From the NCBI RefSeq assembly GCF_000956465.1, contig NZ_JYJA01000040.1:62001-126000 (forward strand): a DNA stretch of 64,000 bases, written 5' to 3'. Below the pieces are notes generated by a model. It did not search any database. It saw only the letters and a program-made list of their open reading frames with translations, and was not told the origin of the DNA. The number at the start of each line of letters is the position of its first letter. Within the stretch, counting starts at the first letter, position 1. Position numbers and translations under genes: made by a program. Origin of the DNA: Microbacterium trichothecenolyticum (GTDB lineage Bacteria; Actinomycetota; Actinomycetes; Actinomycetales; Microbacteriaceae). Shown in pieces: positions 23,066 through 30,925 of the stretch.

Positions 23066-23874
23066 GCGCCCGTCCCGTCCGCCTTCAGGAACTCCGCGGC
23101 CGCATCGCGGAAGGCGCGTGAGCCCGGGGCGTTGAAGTGATGGCGCCCCGGGATCTCGATGAAACGGCCGTTCGGCGCGGTCGCCGCGAGGGTCCGCGAG
23201 CGCTCGAGGATCGCGTCCTCGGTGCCGGTCGCGAACAGCACCGGCTGGCGCGGGGGTCGCTCCGGGTCGGGGTCGGCGTCGCCGAACCGCATCCCCTCGG
23301 CCAGCGCGATGAGCGCGCGGAGGTCGTTGTCGGGCACCCGCTCGGCGAGCTTCACGTAGTTCTGGGTGACAGGATCCTCGACGGGTATGCCCTCCTCGGC
23401 ATACGCCCTGGCCTGCTCGATGCGCAGTCGGCCGAGCGGACGCCCGTCCGGGATTCCGCCCAGCACGGCACGGCTCACGTGCTCCGGGGCGTCGACCGCG
23501 AGCTGCCAGCCGACACGGGCCCCGAGCGAGTAGCCGACGTAGCGGACGGCGTCGACGAGGTAGGTGTCGAGCACGGCGATCAGGTCGCCGACGAACGCGC
23601 TCATCGAGTATGCGACGGGATCATCCGGCTTGTCACTCGCGCCGTGGCCGCGCTGGTCGACGCCGATGACGCGATATCCGGCGCTGGTGAGCATGCGCAC
23701 CCAGCCGGTCTCGACCCAGTTGTCGCGGCAGCTCGACGCGAACCCGTGCACGCACAGGACGGTGTCGGCGTCGGATTCGCCCCAGGCGTACGTCGCGAGC
23801 TGATAGCCCTCGGCCGACATGATGTAGCTCGGCGGCGGCATCTCGGTACGCGGGATCGGGGCGACGGCATCCAT
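23062..23874 (-). CDS. Alpha/beta hydrolase
   Basis: This 270-residue hydrolase has an oxyanion strand VLCVHGFASS, the region DQRGHGASDKPDD, the nucleophile elbow GYSLGA, and a late catalytic His in GRHHFNAPG. Its size and motifs fit the epoxide-hydrolase/haloperoxidase-like esterases. ATG 23874 has a CAGAAT -10 box 6 nt upstream, so the mRNA is probably leaderless; the longer frame lacks support. It is coupled to the SelW-like gene. The substrate is unknown. Confidence 0.87.
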   Translation of the reverse strand: MDAVAPIPRTEMPPPSYIMSAEGYQLATYAWGESDADTVLCVHGFASSCRDNWVETGWVRMLTSAGYRVIGVDQRGHGASDKPDDPVAYSMSAFVGDLIAVLDTYLVDAVRYVGYSLGARVGWQLAVDAPEHVSRAVLGGIPDGRPLGRLRIEQARAYAEEGIPVEDPVTQNYVKLAERVPDNDLRALIALAEGMRFGDADPDPERPPRQPVLFATGTEDAILERSRTLAATAPNGRFIEIPGRHHFNAPGSRAFRDAAAEFLKADGTGA

Positions 23875-23880
23875 ATCGCC

Positions 23881-23886
23881 ATTCTG
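23881..23886 (-). promoter_or_regulatory. -10 box for a leaderless hydrolase-selW mRNA
   Basis: CAGAAT on the minus strand lies 6 nt before the hydrolase ATG. Confidence 0.4.
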
Positions 23887-24022
23887 CTCCCGCCCCGCGA
23901 GCGGCCCCGCACGGCAGCCCGGACAACGGTCGCCAATCCCTTCCGCCCGGGCGGAAAGTTGCACAGATTACCTCGCACCGCACCGGATATCAACCGGGCT
24001 GAGTGTCAGTGCGTGCTCCGCA

Positions 24023-24028
24023 TACCTT
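24023..24028 (+). promoter_or_regulatory. -10 box for a leaderless mRNA
   Basis: TACCTT lies 6 nt before the ATG of the four-helix membrane protein at 24035. Confidence 0.45.
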
Positions 24029-24034
24029 CACGTC

Positions 24035-24844
24035 ATGAGCACCGACAACCGCGACTACCGCACGACGGACCCGCGGAGCACCGACGGGGACCTGGATCGT
24101 GATCGCGATCTGACCCGCTACCCCGATGCCGACCGCACCCGTCCTCTCACCCAGGACCCTCGGGTCGACGCCGACCGCGACGGAGTGCCCGACGTGCAAG
24201 AGGCGCGTCGCGGGCGCGACATCGACAGCGTCACCGATACCCGCGAGGCGTCGTTGCGCGACGTCGTCGTCGGGCGCGAGCGCGAGCGCTTCGGAGGGAT
24301 CAAGTTCGGCAGCGCCTTCTTCGGCTGGCTCACGGCACTGGGCGCACTCGTCGCGCTGACCGCCGTGGTCGCCGCGATCGGCGCTGCCACCGGCCTCACC
24401 TCGCCTCAGGCGGTCGACGACGCCGCCGAAGCCGCGACCGGCAACGTCGGCGCGGCGACGATCATCGGCGCGATCGCCATCGCCGCCGTGCTGTTCATCG
24501 CCTACTTCGCCGGTGGCTACGTCGCCGGCCGCATGGCGCGGTTCAGCGGCGCCAAGCAGGGCTTCGCGGTGTGGCTGTGGGCGATCCTCATCGCGATCGT
24601 CGTCGCGGTGATCACGCTGATCGCCGGCAGCCAGTGGGACATCCTCGCGAACGTCGACATCTTCCCGCGCATCCCGGTGACCGCCGACACGGCCACGCTC
24701 ACCGGAATCCTCACCGCCATCGGCGCCGCCGTGATCACGCTCGTCGCCGCGGTCTTGGGCGGGATGGCCGGCATGAGCTACCACCGCCGCGTCGACCGCG
24801 TCGGACTGGACGGTGTGGACCGCATGGATCGCACCCGCTCCTGA
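24035..24844 (+). CDS. Membrane protein with charged N-terminal domain
   Basis: In this 269-residue protein, the first 90 residues are almost entirely Asp/Arg-rich and probably unstructured (DGDLDRDRDLTRYPDADRTR, VDADRDGVPDVQEARRGRD). Four hydrophobic helices follow (about 96-120, 143-165, 177-200 and 225-248) and a short basic tail. One segment resembles a calcium-binding DxDxDGxxD loop. It precedes a CsbD-like stress gene by 41 bp and may be co-transcribed with it, suggesting a general-stress role. No family with known function was recognised. Confidence 0.75.
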   Translation: MSTDNRDYRTTDPRSTDGDLDRDRDLTRYPDADRTRPLTQDPRVDADRDGVPDVQEARRGRDIDSVTDTREASLRDVVVGRERERFGGIKFGSAFFGWLTALGALVALTAVVAAIGAATGLTSPQAVDDAAEAATGNVGAATIIGAIAIAAVLFIAYFAGGYVAGRMARFSGAKQGFAVWLWAILIAIVVAVITLIAGSQWDILANVDIFPRIPVTADTATLTGILTAIGAAVITLVAAVLGGMAGMSYHRRVDRVGLDGVDRMDRTRS

Positions 24845-24885
24845 GCCTCGCCCTATGAAAGACAACGAAGAGAAGGGGATCCGCC

Positions 24886-25065
24886 ATGGGTCTGGATGAC
24901 GACATCAAGCACAACGCCGAAGACATGAAGGGCAAGGTGAAGGAGAAGGTCGGCGACGCGACCGACAACGAGAAGCTGCAGGCCGAGGGCGTGGCGGATC
25001 AGGCCAGCGCCAAGATGAAGAAGGCCGGCGACGACATCAAGGACGCATTCACTGGCGACCGGTGA
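24886..25065 (+). CDS. CsbD-family stress protein
   Basis: This 59-residue, highly charged helical protein (DDIKHNAEDMKGKVKEKVGD, then ADQASAKMKKAGDDIKDAF) matches the CsbD family, which is induced in stationary phase and general stress in many bacteria. Agreement of start and length with CsbD proteins (55-70 residues) makes the call secure despite its small size. AGAAGGGGAT provides the ribosome-binding site. A strong hairpin follows directly. Confidence 0.88.
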   Translation: MGLDDDIKHNAEDMKGKVKEKVGDATDNEKLQAEGVADQASAKMKKAGDDIKDAFTGDR

Positions 25066-25072
25066 CCTGCCG

Positions 25073-25115
25073 ACGACGATGCCCCGGGTTCCCGGCGGAC
25101 CCGGGGCGTCGTCGT
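25073..25115. terminator. Bidirectional terminator hairpin
   Basis: Seventeen-nt arms (25073-25089 and 25099-25115) pair with a single G-U exception across a 9-nt loop. It sits between the convergent csbD-like and LysR genes, so it can serve both. Confidence 0.8.
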
Positions 25116-25123
25116 GCGCACGC

Positions 25124-26023
25124 TCAGAACACGTCCCAGTCTCGCGCCCGCTCGGTCAGCGCGTCGATGACACGGCCGGCGGCGGGCGTCGGGGGGTCGG
25201 CGGCTCGGATCGCGAGGTGCAGGGTGTTGATCGGCGCTTCGTCGGAACGGTGCAGCACCTCGACGGTGCCGGCGCCGATGGCGGGTTCGGCGAGGTAGCG
25301 GGGCAGCGCCGAGACGCCGGCTCCCGCCACAACCGCGGCGAGCACACCCCGCAGGTCGGGCACCGTGACAGCCACGGGATTGGCGGGTCGATGCCCGAAC
25401 TGGCTGCGCCAGTACCTGCGCACGATCGAGAGGTCGGTGTCGTAGGCCACGAGGGGCAGGTGCTGAAGTGCCCCCGCCGGTTCGGCGGCGAGGCGCGTGC
25501 GGTCGATCGTCCGGGCGAGCGCCGGTGACCCCACGAGCACGAACTCCTCGTCCACGAGACCGCGATAACGGATGCCGCGCACCGGCGTCCGCACCGACGA
25601 CACCACGACGTCGAGCTCACCGTCCGCCAGGCGTGCGAGCAGGTCGTGGGCGAGGCCCAGCGTGAACGCGAGGCTCACGCCCTCGCCCGTCAGCGGCGCC
25701 AGCGCGGGGATGACCCTCGACGCGACGACGTCGCTCGCACCTCCGACCCGCACCGTCTCTGCGGGGCCGGGGGCGGGCGCGACCCACACCTCGCGCAGGC
25801 GGTCGACCGGCCCGGCCACGCGGACCGCGAGGGCGTCGCCGGCGGGCGTCGGGGTGGCTCCACGTGCCGAGCGTGTGAACAGGGCAGTGCCGAGCTCGCC
25901 CTCGAGCCGGGCGATCCGTTCGCTCACCGACGGCTGGCTGACTCCCAGCCGCGCCGCGGCGGCGGTGATCGAGCCCGCCCGGTGGACCTCGAGGAACGTG
26001 TGCAGCAGATCGAGCTCTTGCAT
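25124..26023 (-). CDS. LysR-family transcriptional regulator
   Basis: This 299-residue LysR has the N-terminal helix-turn-helix LLHTFLEVHRAGSITAAAARLGVSQPSVSERIARLEGELGTALF, followed by a two-lobe effector domain (DVVVSSVRTP, GAGVSALPRYLAEP). The start is taken as ATG 26023 (MQELDLL), where LysR homology begins. It is divergent from a DJ-1/PfpI gene across 118 bp, the usual arrangement for a LysR and its target. The inducer is unknown. Confidence 0.9.
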   Translation of the reverse strand: MQELDLLHTFLEVHRAGSITAAAARLGVSQPSVSERIARLEGELGTALFTRSARGATPTPAGDALAVRVAGPVDRLREVWVAPAPGPAETVRVGGASDVVASRVIPALAPLTGEGVSLAFTLGLAHDLLARLADGELDVVVSSVRTPVRGIRYRGLVDEEFVLVGSPALARTIDRTRLAAEPAGALQHLPLVAYDTDLSIVRRYWRSQFGHRPANPVAVTVPDLRGVLAAVVAGAGVSALPRYLAEPAIGAGTVEVLHRSDEAPINTLHLAIRAADPPTPAAGRVIDALTERARDWDVF

Positions 26024-26141
26024 GCGGCATCCATCCATCAAGAAATCTATGGCTCAACAGCATTGCAGGAAATGATGGCGATGGATGCCTCGTTCCTTCC
26101 CGCAGCGGCTCGCACGGAGCGCCCACCTGAACGGAGAAGAC

Positions 26142-26828
26142 ATGGCACACGTACTCATGGCGGTCACTGGCGCCGACACCATCGCGCTCACCGACGGCAC
26201 CGCGCACCCGACCGGATTCTGGGCGGAGGAGCTCATCGAGCTGCACCGCGGGCTCGTCGCAGCGGGCCACGCCGTCGATATCGCGACTCCGGGCGGCGTA
26301 CGCCCCACGGTCGACCCCGGCAGCCTCGGCGAGGAGTCCTCGGACGAGCTGCGCGCCTACCTCGCGTCGATCGACGCCCTGCTCGCGCACCCCCGCGCCC
26401 TCGCCGACGTGAAGACCGGCGAGTACGACGCGATCGCGCTGCCGGGCGGGCACGGACCGATGGTGGACCTCGCGGCCGATGCCGACCTCGGACGGCTCCT
26501 CGTCGACGCGGTCGACCGCGACGCGGTGGTCGGCGTGCTGTGCCATGGTCCGGCCGGCCTCTTGAGCGCGGTGCGTGAAGACGGCTCGTTCGCCTTCGCC
26601 GGGCGCCGGCTCGCCGTATTCACCGACGAGGAGGAGCACCAGGGCGGCCTCAAGGATGCCTCGCCGTACCTCGTGGAATCGCGGTTGCGCGACCTCGGCG
26701 CCGTCGTCGCGTCGGGTGACCCGTGGTCGGTCACGGTCGTCGTCGACGGCTCGCTCGTGAGCGGACAGAACCCGCAGTCGAGCGTGGCCACGGCCCGGCG
26801 CATGGTCGAGGTGCTTGCCGCTCGCTGA
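26142..26828 (+). CDS. DJ-1/PfpI-family (Hsp31-like) protein
   Basis: This 228-residue protein has the nucleophile-elbow cysteine in VLCHGPAGLL, an acidic residue in EELIELH, and a late His in EEEHQGGLKDASPYLVE. This arrangement fits the Hsp31/YDR533C branch, with glyoxalase III (methylglyoxal to lactate) or chaperone activity. GGAGAAGA precedes ATG 26142. It is divergent from a LysR gene that probably induces it under carbonyl or oxidative stress. Confidence 0.88.
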   Translation: MAHVLMAVTGADTIALTDGTAHPTGFWAEELIELHRGLVAAGHAVDIATPGGVRPTVDPGSLGEESSDELRAYLASIDALLAHPRALADVKTGEYDAIALPGGHGPMVDLAADADLGRLLVDAVDRDAVVGVLCHGPAGLLSAVREDGSFAFAGRRLAVFTDEEEHQGGLKDASPYLVESRLRDLGAVVASGDPWSVTVVVDGSLVSGQNPQSSVATARRMVEVLAAR

Positions 26829-26835
26829 CGCCGAG

Positions 26836-26870
26836 GGAGACGGATGCCGCGGCCAGCGGCATCCGTCTCC
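26836..26870. terminator. Terminator hairpin with GGATGC arms
   Basis: Perfect 15-bp arms (26836-26850 and 26856-26870) containing GGATGCCGC flank a 5-nt loop. It lies 7 bp after the DJ-1/PfpI stop, facing the convergent GyrI-like gene. Confidence 0.85.
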
Positions 26871-26885
26871 GCGGCGGGGCGAGGG

Positions 26886-27341
26886 TCAGGCGACGGGCTG
26901 CTGCAGCTCGGTCACCCATGTGGACTGCGGACCGTCGGCCTGGAGGTACACCTCACGGCACGGGCCGTCGAACTCGACGCCGTCTGCCGCGACCGCCTGC
27001 ATGAACGCGCCCCACGCGTCCGCGATGCCGCTCATCTCGCCCCGATAGGTGGTGACGGCAGCACGCTCGGCTGCCGGCAGCTCCACGACCTGCCAGCCGT
27101 CGCCCGCCACCGGCTCGTCCCCCGCGATCCACGAGACCCACACGCGCAGGTCGCCGCCGTCGAGCGGCTCGTACCAGAACGTGCCGGGCTCGCGGTACTC
27201 GACGCCCGCGCCCTCGAGGGCGTCGTGCAGGGGCGGCAGGATGCGGTCGATCACGGCGGGCACGCCGTCGCTGCCCGGCGCCACGCCCGATGCCGCATAG
27301 ACGGTGACGGGCTCGAGCCGGCGGTATTCGATGGCGGTCAT
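26886..27341 (-). CDS. GyrI-like / AraC effector-binding-domain protein
   Basis: This 151-residue protein is a standalone GyrI-like (SOUL/effector-binding) domain. It has the N-terminal strand YRRLEPVTVYAASG, two symmetrical halves, a conserved acidic patch around ALEGAGVEYREPG, and the end YLQADGPQSTWVTELQQPV. Such proteins bind small hydrophobic or cationic compounds; some are hydrolases or resistance factors. AAGGAGAG lies upstream of ATG 27341. It is divergent from the shikimate-dehydrogenase-like gene. Confidence 0.82.
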   Translation of the reverse strand: MTAIEYRRLEPVTVYAASGVAPGSDGVPAVIDRILPPLHDALEGAGVEYREPGTFWYEPLDGGDLRVWVSWIAGDEPVAGDGWQVVELPAAERAAVTTYRGEMSGIADAWGAFMQAVAADGVEFDGPCREVYLQADGPQSTWVTELQQPVA

Positions 27342-27423
27342 CCTGCGCTCTCCTTCGAGGGTCGGTGGCGGCGCGTACGTCTCGCCTCCTGCATCGTCGC
27401 CCTGGGGTCGGACATCGGCGGGG

Positions 27424-27429
27424 CACAAT
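27424..27429 (+). promoter_or_regulatory. -10 box for a leaderless mRNA
   Basis: CACAAT lies 6 nt before GTG 27436, supporting that GTG as the real start. Confidence 0.5.
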
Positions 27430-27435
27430 GGCACC

Positions 27436-28248
27436 GTGCCCATTCTGAACAAGGACATGGTCCTCTGCATCTCCCTGGCCGCACGCCCGTCCAACATCGG
27501 CACGAGGTTCCACAACTTCCTGTACGACGAGCTCGGGCTGAACTTCATCTACAAGGCGTTCACGACGAACGACATCGAGGCGGCGATCGGCGGGGTGCGG
27601 GCGCTCGGCATCCGCGGCTGCTCCGTGTCGATGCCGTTCAAAGAGGCCGTGATCCCGCTCGTCGACGAGATCGAGCCCTCCGCCGCGGCGATCGAGTCCA
27701 TCAACACGATCGTCAACGACGGCGGGCGCCTCGTCGCGTCGAACACCGACTACGAGGCGGTCGCGGAGCTGCTCGAGCGGCACGCCGTCGACCCCGCGCT
27801 CCCCGTGCTGGTGCGCGGATCGGGCGGCATGGGCAAGGCGGTCGTCGCCGCCTTCCGCGGTGCGGGCTTCGACGATGTCACCGTGGTCGCACGCAACGCC
27901 GAGGCCGGGGCGCAGATCGCCGCGAAGTACGGCTACCGCAGCACCACGACCGACCCGGCGCCGGGGCACGCGGTGCTGGTCAACGTCACCCCGCTCGGCA
28001 TGGCCGGTGCCGACGCCGACGTCCTGTCGTTCTCACAGGAGCACGTCGACGCGGCGCAGACCGTGTTCGACGTCGTCGCCTACCCCGCCGAGACGCCGCT
28101 GATCCAGGCGGCGCGCAGCGGCGGCATCCCGGTCATCACGGGTGCCGAGGTGATCGCGCTGCAGGCGGCCCGGCAGTTCGAGCGCTACACCGGCGTCACG
28201 CCGACGCTCGACCAGATCCGTCGCGCATCGGAGTTCTCGCGGCAGTAA
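27436..28248 (+). CDS. Shikimate 5-dehydrogenase-like oxidoreductase
   Basis: This 270-residue AroE-superfamily enzyme has the N-terminal substrate domain (CSVSMPFKEAVIPLVDEI with the catalytic Lys; NTIVNDGGRLVASNTDYEA with the catalytic Asp) and a Rossmann domain with the RGSGGMGKAVVAAF glycine motif. The usual S-x-S substrate motif near the N-terminus is altered to SLAARPSNIG, which suggests a YdiB/RifI-like paralogue rather than the primary AroE. It should reduce or oxidise shikimate, quinate or a related ring acid. The start is GTG 27436. It is transcribed alone and closed by a 17-bp-stem terminator. Confidence 0.85.
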   Translation: MPILNKDMVLCISLAARPSNIGTRFHNFLYDELGLNFIYKAFTTNDIEAAIGGVRALGIRGCSVSMPFKEAVIPLVDEIEPSAAAIESINTIVNDGGRLVASNTDYEAVAELLERHAVDPALPVLVRGSGGMGKAVVAAFRGAGFDDVTVVARNAEAGAQIAAKYGYRSTTTDPAPGHAVLVNVTPLGMAGADADVLSFSQEHVDAAQTVFDVVAYPAETPLIQAARSGGIPVITGAEVIALQAARQFERYTGVTPTLDQIRRASEFSRQ

Positions 28249-28282
28249 GTCGGCCCGCGCTCGTTCGCGATGCAGGGGATTC

Positions 28283-28319
28283 CCGCCGAGACCGAGGACA
28301 CCGTCCTCGGTCTCGGCGG
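28283..28319. terminator. Terminator hairpin, 17-bp perfect stem
   Basis: Arms 28283-28299 and 28303-28319 are exact complements around a 3-nt loop. It lies between the convergent shikimate-dehydrogenase-like and aldo/keto reductase genes. Confidence 0.85.
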
Positions 28320-28351
28320 ATACGCCTCGGCCCGAAGAGCCCGGGGCAGGG

Positions 28352-29287
28352 TCAGGGCACGCGGTAGCCCGCGGCGCGGAACAGCTCGTACCACTCGGCG
28401 CGGGTGAGCGGGATGTCGGAGCCCTCGGCGGCGCCGCTCACGCGCTCGGGGTTCGTCGTTCCGAGCACGACCTGCATGCGCGCAGGGTGCCGGGTGATCC
28501 ACGCCACGGCGATCGCGATCGGCGGCACGCCGTAGGTCGCAGCCAGCCGGCCGATCACGGCGTTGAGCTCGGGGTGGTCGGGCGAGTCGAGGAACACACC
28601 GGTGAAGAATCCCGCCTGGAACGGCGACCACGCCTGCACCGCTATGTCGTGCAGGCGGCAGTAGTCGATGATCCCCCCGCCGTCGAGCGTGAGGGACTGC
28701 TCCTCGCCCTGCATGTTGGCGGCGACGCCCTGCGCGATGGTCGGGGAGTGGGTGATCGACAGCTGGATCTGGTTCGCGACGATGGGCTGGCGCACCGATT
28801 TCTTCAGCAGATCGATCTGGCGCGGGGTGTGGTTCGAGACGCCGAACGCCCTCACCTTGCCCGCGGCCTCGAGCTCGTCGAACGCCCGCGCGACCTCGTC
28901 GGGCTCGACCAGCGCGTCGGGCCGGTGCAGCAGCAGGATGTCGATGTAGTCGGTGTCGAGCGCGCGGAGCGACCCGTGAACCGACTCGACGATGTGCTCG
29001 TACGAGAAGTCGAAGTACGGTCCGTCGCCCACGATGCCGGCCTTGGTCTGGATGGTGATCTGGGCGCGCTCGGACGCCGAGAGCCGCATCGCCTCGGCGA
29101 AGCGGAGCTCGCAGCCGTGGAGGGCGCTGCCGTAGATGTCGGCGTGGTCGAAGAAGTCGATGCCCGCGTCGCGCGCGGTGCGGATGAGCGTGCGCACCGC
29201 GTCGTCGTCGAGATCCTGGATGCGCATGAGGCCGAGCACCACGTTGGGTGCCGGACGCTCGACGCCGGTGAGTTCGATGGTCTTCAT
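28352..29287 (-). CDS. Aldo/keto reductase
   Basis: This 311-residue TIM-barrel oxidoreductase has the catalytic Asp/Tyr region DFFDHADIYG, Lys in ITIQTKAG, and His in DILLLHRPD. The NADPH-binding end has GTTNPERVSGA. It resembles the E. coli YdhF branch. It is divergent from a LysR gene 112 bp away that probably controls it. The substrate is unknown; relatives reduce small carbonyls. Confidence 0.9.
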   Translation of the reverse strand: MKTIELTGVERPAPNVVLGLMRIQDLDDDAVRTLIRTARDAGIDFFDHADIYGSALHGCELRFAEAMRLSASERAQITIQTKAGIVGDGPYFDFSYEHIVESVHGSLRALDTDYIDILLLHRPDALVEPDEVARAFDELEAAGKVRAFGVSNHTPRQIDLLKKSVRQPIVANQIQLSITHSPTIAQGVAANMQGEEQSLTLDGGGIIDYCRLHDIAVQAWSPFQAGFFTGVFLDSPDHPELNAVIGRLAATYGVPPIAIAVAWITRHPARMQVVLGTTNPERVSGAAEGSDIPLTRAEWYELFRAAGYRVP

Positions 29288-29360
29288 GGGTCCGCTCTCG
29301 CGTCGGGTCAGTACTGCCGCGTCCACGTTAGGCACCGCGCACAAAGAAGTCCAACAACTG

Positions 29361-29380
29361 TATATTCTGCGATTGAGAAT
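29361..29380. promoter_or_regulatory. Promoter and LysR-type box between AKR and lysR
   Basis: TATATT (29361-29366) is a good -10 candidate for lysR. It overlaps ATTCT-N7-AGAAT (29364-29380), a perfect inverted repeat with the T-N11-A pattern of LysR sites, in a locally AT-rich 112-bp spacer. Confidence 0.55.
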
Positions 29381-29399
29381 CCAAGCGAATGGATACCCC

Positions 29400-30287
29400 A
29401 TGGAGCACCGCCAGCTGGAGTACTTGGTCACCCTCGCTGAGGAGCGACATTTCACCCGCGCTGCCGAGCGATGCCGCGTGTCGCAGTCCGGGCTGTCGGC
29501 GGCGATCCGCCGCCTCGAGCACGAGCTCGACGCGAAGCTGTTCGAACGGACCACGCGCTCGGTCGAGCCCACGCCGGCCGCGCTCGCGCTCCTGCCGCAT
29601 GCCCGCGAGATCCTCGCCCAGACGGCCGCCGGGCGGGATGCCGTCGTCCGCGCGTCGCACCAGCTCGCCGGCTCGCTGCGCATCGGTGCCGAGCAGTGCC
29701 TGGGGGCCCTCGACGTGAACCTGCTCCTCGAGCGGTTCCATCGCCGCCACCCCGCCGTCGACATCCAGTTCGTGCAGGCGGGTTCGCATCAGCTGGTCGA
29801 CCATGTGGCGGCCGGCGAGCTGGACGTCGCCTTCGTCGCCAGCGCAGACCCCGCCCCGCTGCCGGCCGTGGCCGAGCTCGCTCGGATCCCTCTCGTGCTC
29901 ATCGTCCCGCCTGCCCACCCCCTGGCCGAGCGTCCGGTGTCGCGCTGGCGAGACCTCCGCGACGCCGACTTCGTGGACTTCCGGCCGGCGTGGGCGCTGC
30001 GGACGATCAACGACGACGCGTTCCAGCGGCACGGCGTCGAGCGGCGGGTACGCTGCAGCGTCGACGACGTCCACACGCTGCTCGACCTCGTCGCGCGCGG
30101 GCTCGGCGTCGCGATCGTGCCGCAGCACGTCGCGAACAAGCCCCAGGCGAAGGGCCTGGTCGCCCTGCCTGTCCCCTCCGGCGCACCGGAGTGGATCGTG
30201 TCGACACTCATCGCGGGCACCGCCTCTCTCGCGCCGCGCCTGCTGGAGATCCTCGACGAGGAGCGTGCCGAAGCCGAGGCCGCATGA
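29400..30287 (+). CDS. LysR-family transcriptional regulator
   Basis: This 295-residue LysR has the helix-turn-helix LEYLVTLAEERHFTRAAERCRVSQSGLSAAIRRLEHELDAKLFERTTR, then an effector domain (GSLRIGAEQCLG, DVAFVASADP, RGLGVAIVPQHVA). ATG 29400 begins where the family homology begins. It is divergent from an aldo/keto reductase and overlaps the downstream TOPRIM gene by 4 bp, so all three may belong to one response. The inducer is unknown. Confidence 0.92.
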   Translation: MEHRQLEYLVTLAEERHFTRAAERCRVSQSGLSAAIRRLEHELDAKLFERTTRSVEPTPAALALLPHAREILAQTAAGRDAVVRASHQLAGSLRIGAEQCLGALDVNLLLERFHRRHPAVDIQFVQAGSHQLVDHVAAGELDVAFVASADPAPLPAVAELARIPLVLIVPPAHPLAERPVSRWRDLRDADFVDFRPAWALRTINDDAFQRHGVERRVRCSVDDVHTLLDLVARGLGVAIVPQHVANKPQAKGLVALPVPSGAPEWIVSTLIAGTASLAPRLLEILDEERAEAEAA

Positions 30288-30760
30288 CCGTCGTGCTGGT
30301 CGAAGGCGAGAGCGATCGGATCGCCCTGGAGACGCTCGCGGCGCGGATGGGGATCCGGATGCCGGAGGTCCGCGTCGTGGGCGGCTCGAAGGGTGCCCGC
30401 CGCGCGGCCGGGGAGCTCATCGGCGTGCCGCTCGTCGGTCTCGTCGACGTGGGGGAGCGGAACGACTTCGAGCGGGTGCTCGACACGGTGTTCGTGTGCG
30501 ACCCCGACCTCGAGGCCGAGTTCGTGCGCGCACTGGGCGTCGCCGGGGTAGAGGCGGTGATCGACGACCAGGGCGAGCTCGAGTCGTTCCGGAGTCTGCA
30601 GCGCCAGCCGTTCCAGCGCGAACGCCCGGTCGAGGCGCAACTCGCGCGCTTCTTCGGCGGCCGCAGCGGCAACAAGGCGCGCTACGCGCGCCTGCTCGCG
30701 GAGGCTGTGCCGCTCGATCGCGTGCCGCCGCCGCTCGCGGCGCTGCTGGGCGCGCTCTGA
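30284..30760 (+). CDS. Standalone TOPRIM-domain protein (OLD-type)
   Basis: This 158-residue protein begins with VVLVEGESDRIALETLA, the first strand and catalytic Glu of OLD-family TOPRIM domains. It continues with VVGGSKGARR, and then GLVDVGE, where the usual DxD is reduced. A conserved C-terminal part (GELESFRSLQRQPFQRERPVEAQLARFFGGRSGNKARYARLL) matches a short actinobacterial TOPRIM family. No ATPase domain is attached, unlike OLD nucleases. Its ATG overlaps the LysR stop (ATGA). It may be a small nuclease or nucleotidyl hydrolase; the role is unknown, and this copy looks shorter than the usual roughly 200 residues. Confidence 0.8.
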   Translation: MTVVLVEGESDRIALETLAARMGIRMPEVRVVGGSKGARRAAGELIGVPLVGLVDVGERNDFERVLDTVFVCDPDLEAEFVRALGVAGVEAVIDDQGELESFRSLQRQPFQRERPVEAQLARFFGGRSGNKARYARLLAEAVPLDRVPPPLAALLGAL

Positions 30761-30816
30761 CCGCGACGGCTCCGGGCGCTGATCAGGGCTTGCGCGGCAG
30801 CATCCGTCGTCCTGCC

Positions 30817-30863
30817 GTTCGTGAGATCGTTCTCACGCGACGCTTGCCGCCCGTTCACCGGGT
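30817..30863. promoter_or_regulatory. Repeated GTTC-type sites upstream of the secreted phosphodiesterase fusion
   Basis: The region holds TGAGA-TCGT-TCTCA (30822-30835), close to the znuA operator. It also has three GTTC units (starting 30817, 30829 and 30853) in 12-nt phase, the last being GTTCACCGGGT, like one unit of a Streptomyces PHO box. Either zinc or phosphate control is conceivable for a phosphate-scavenging enzyme. Confidence 0.35.
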
Positions 30864-30925
30864 CGTCGCGCAGTGGTCGGCGGTCGGTCAGCACGCGGCC
30901 GAGCGACCCCGGTTGCGTCGATGGC

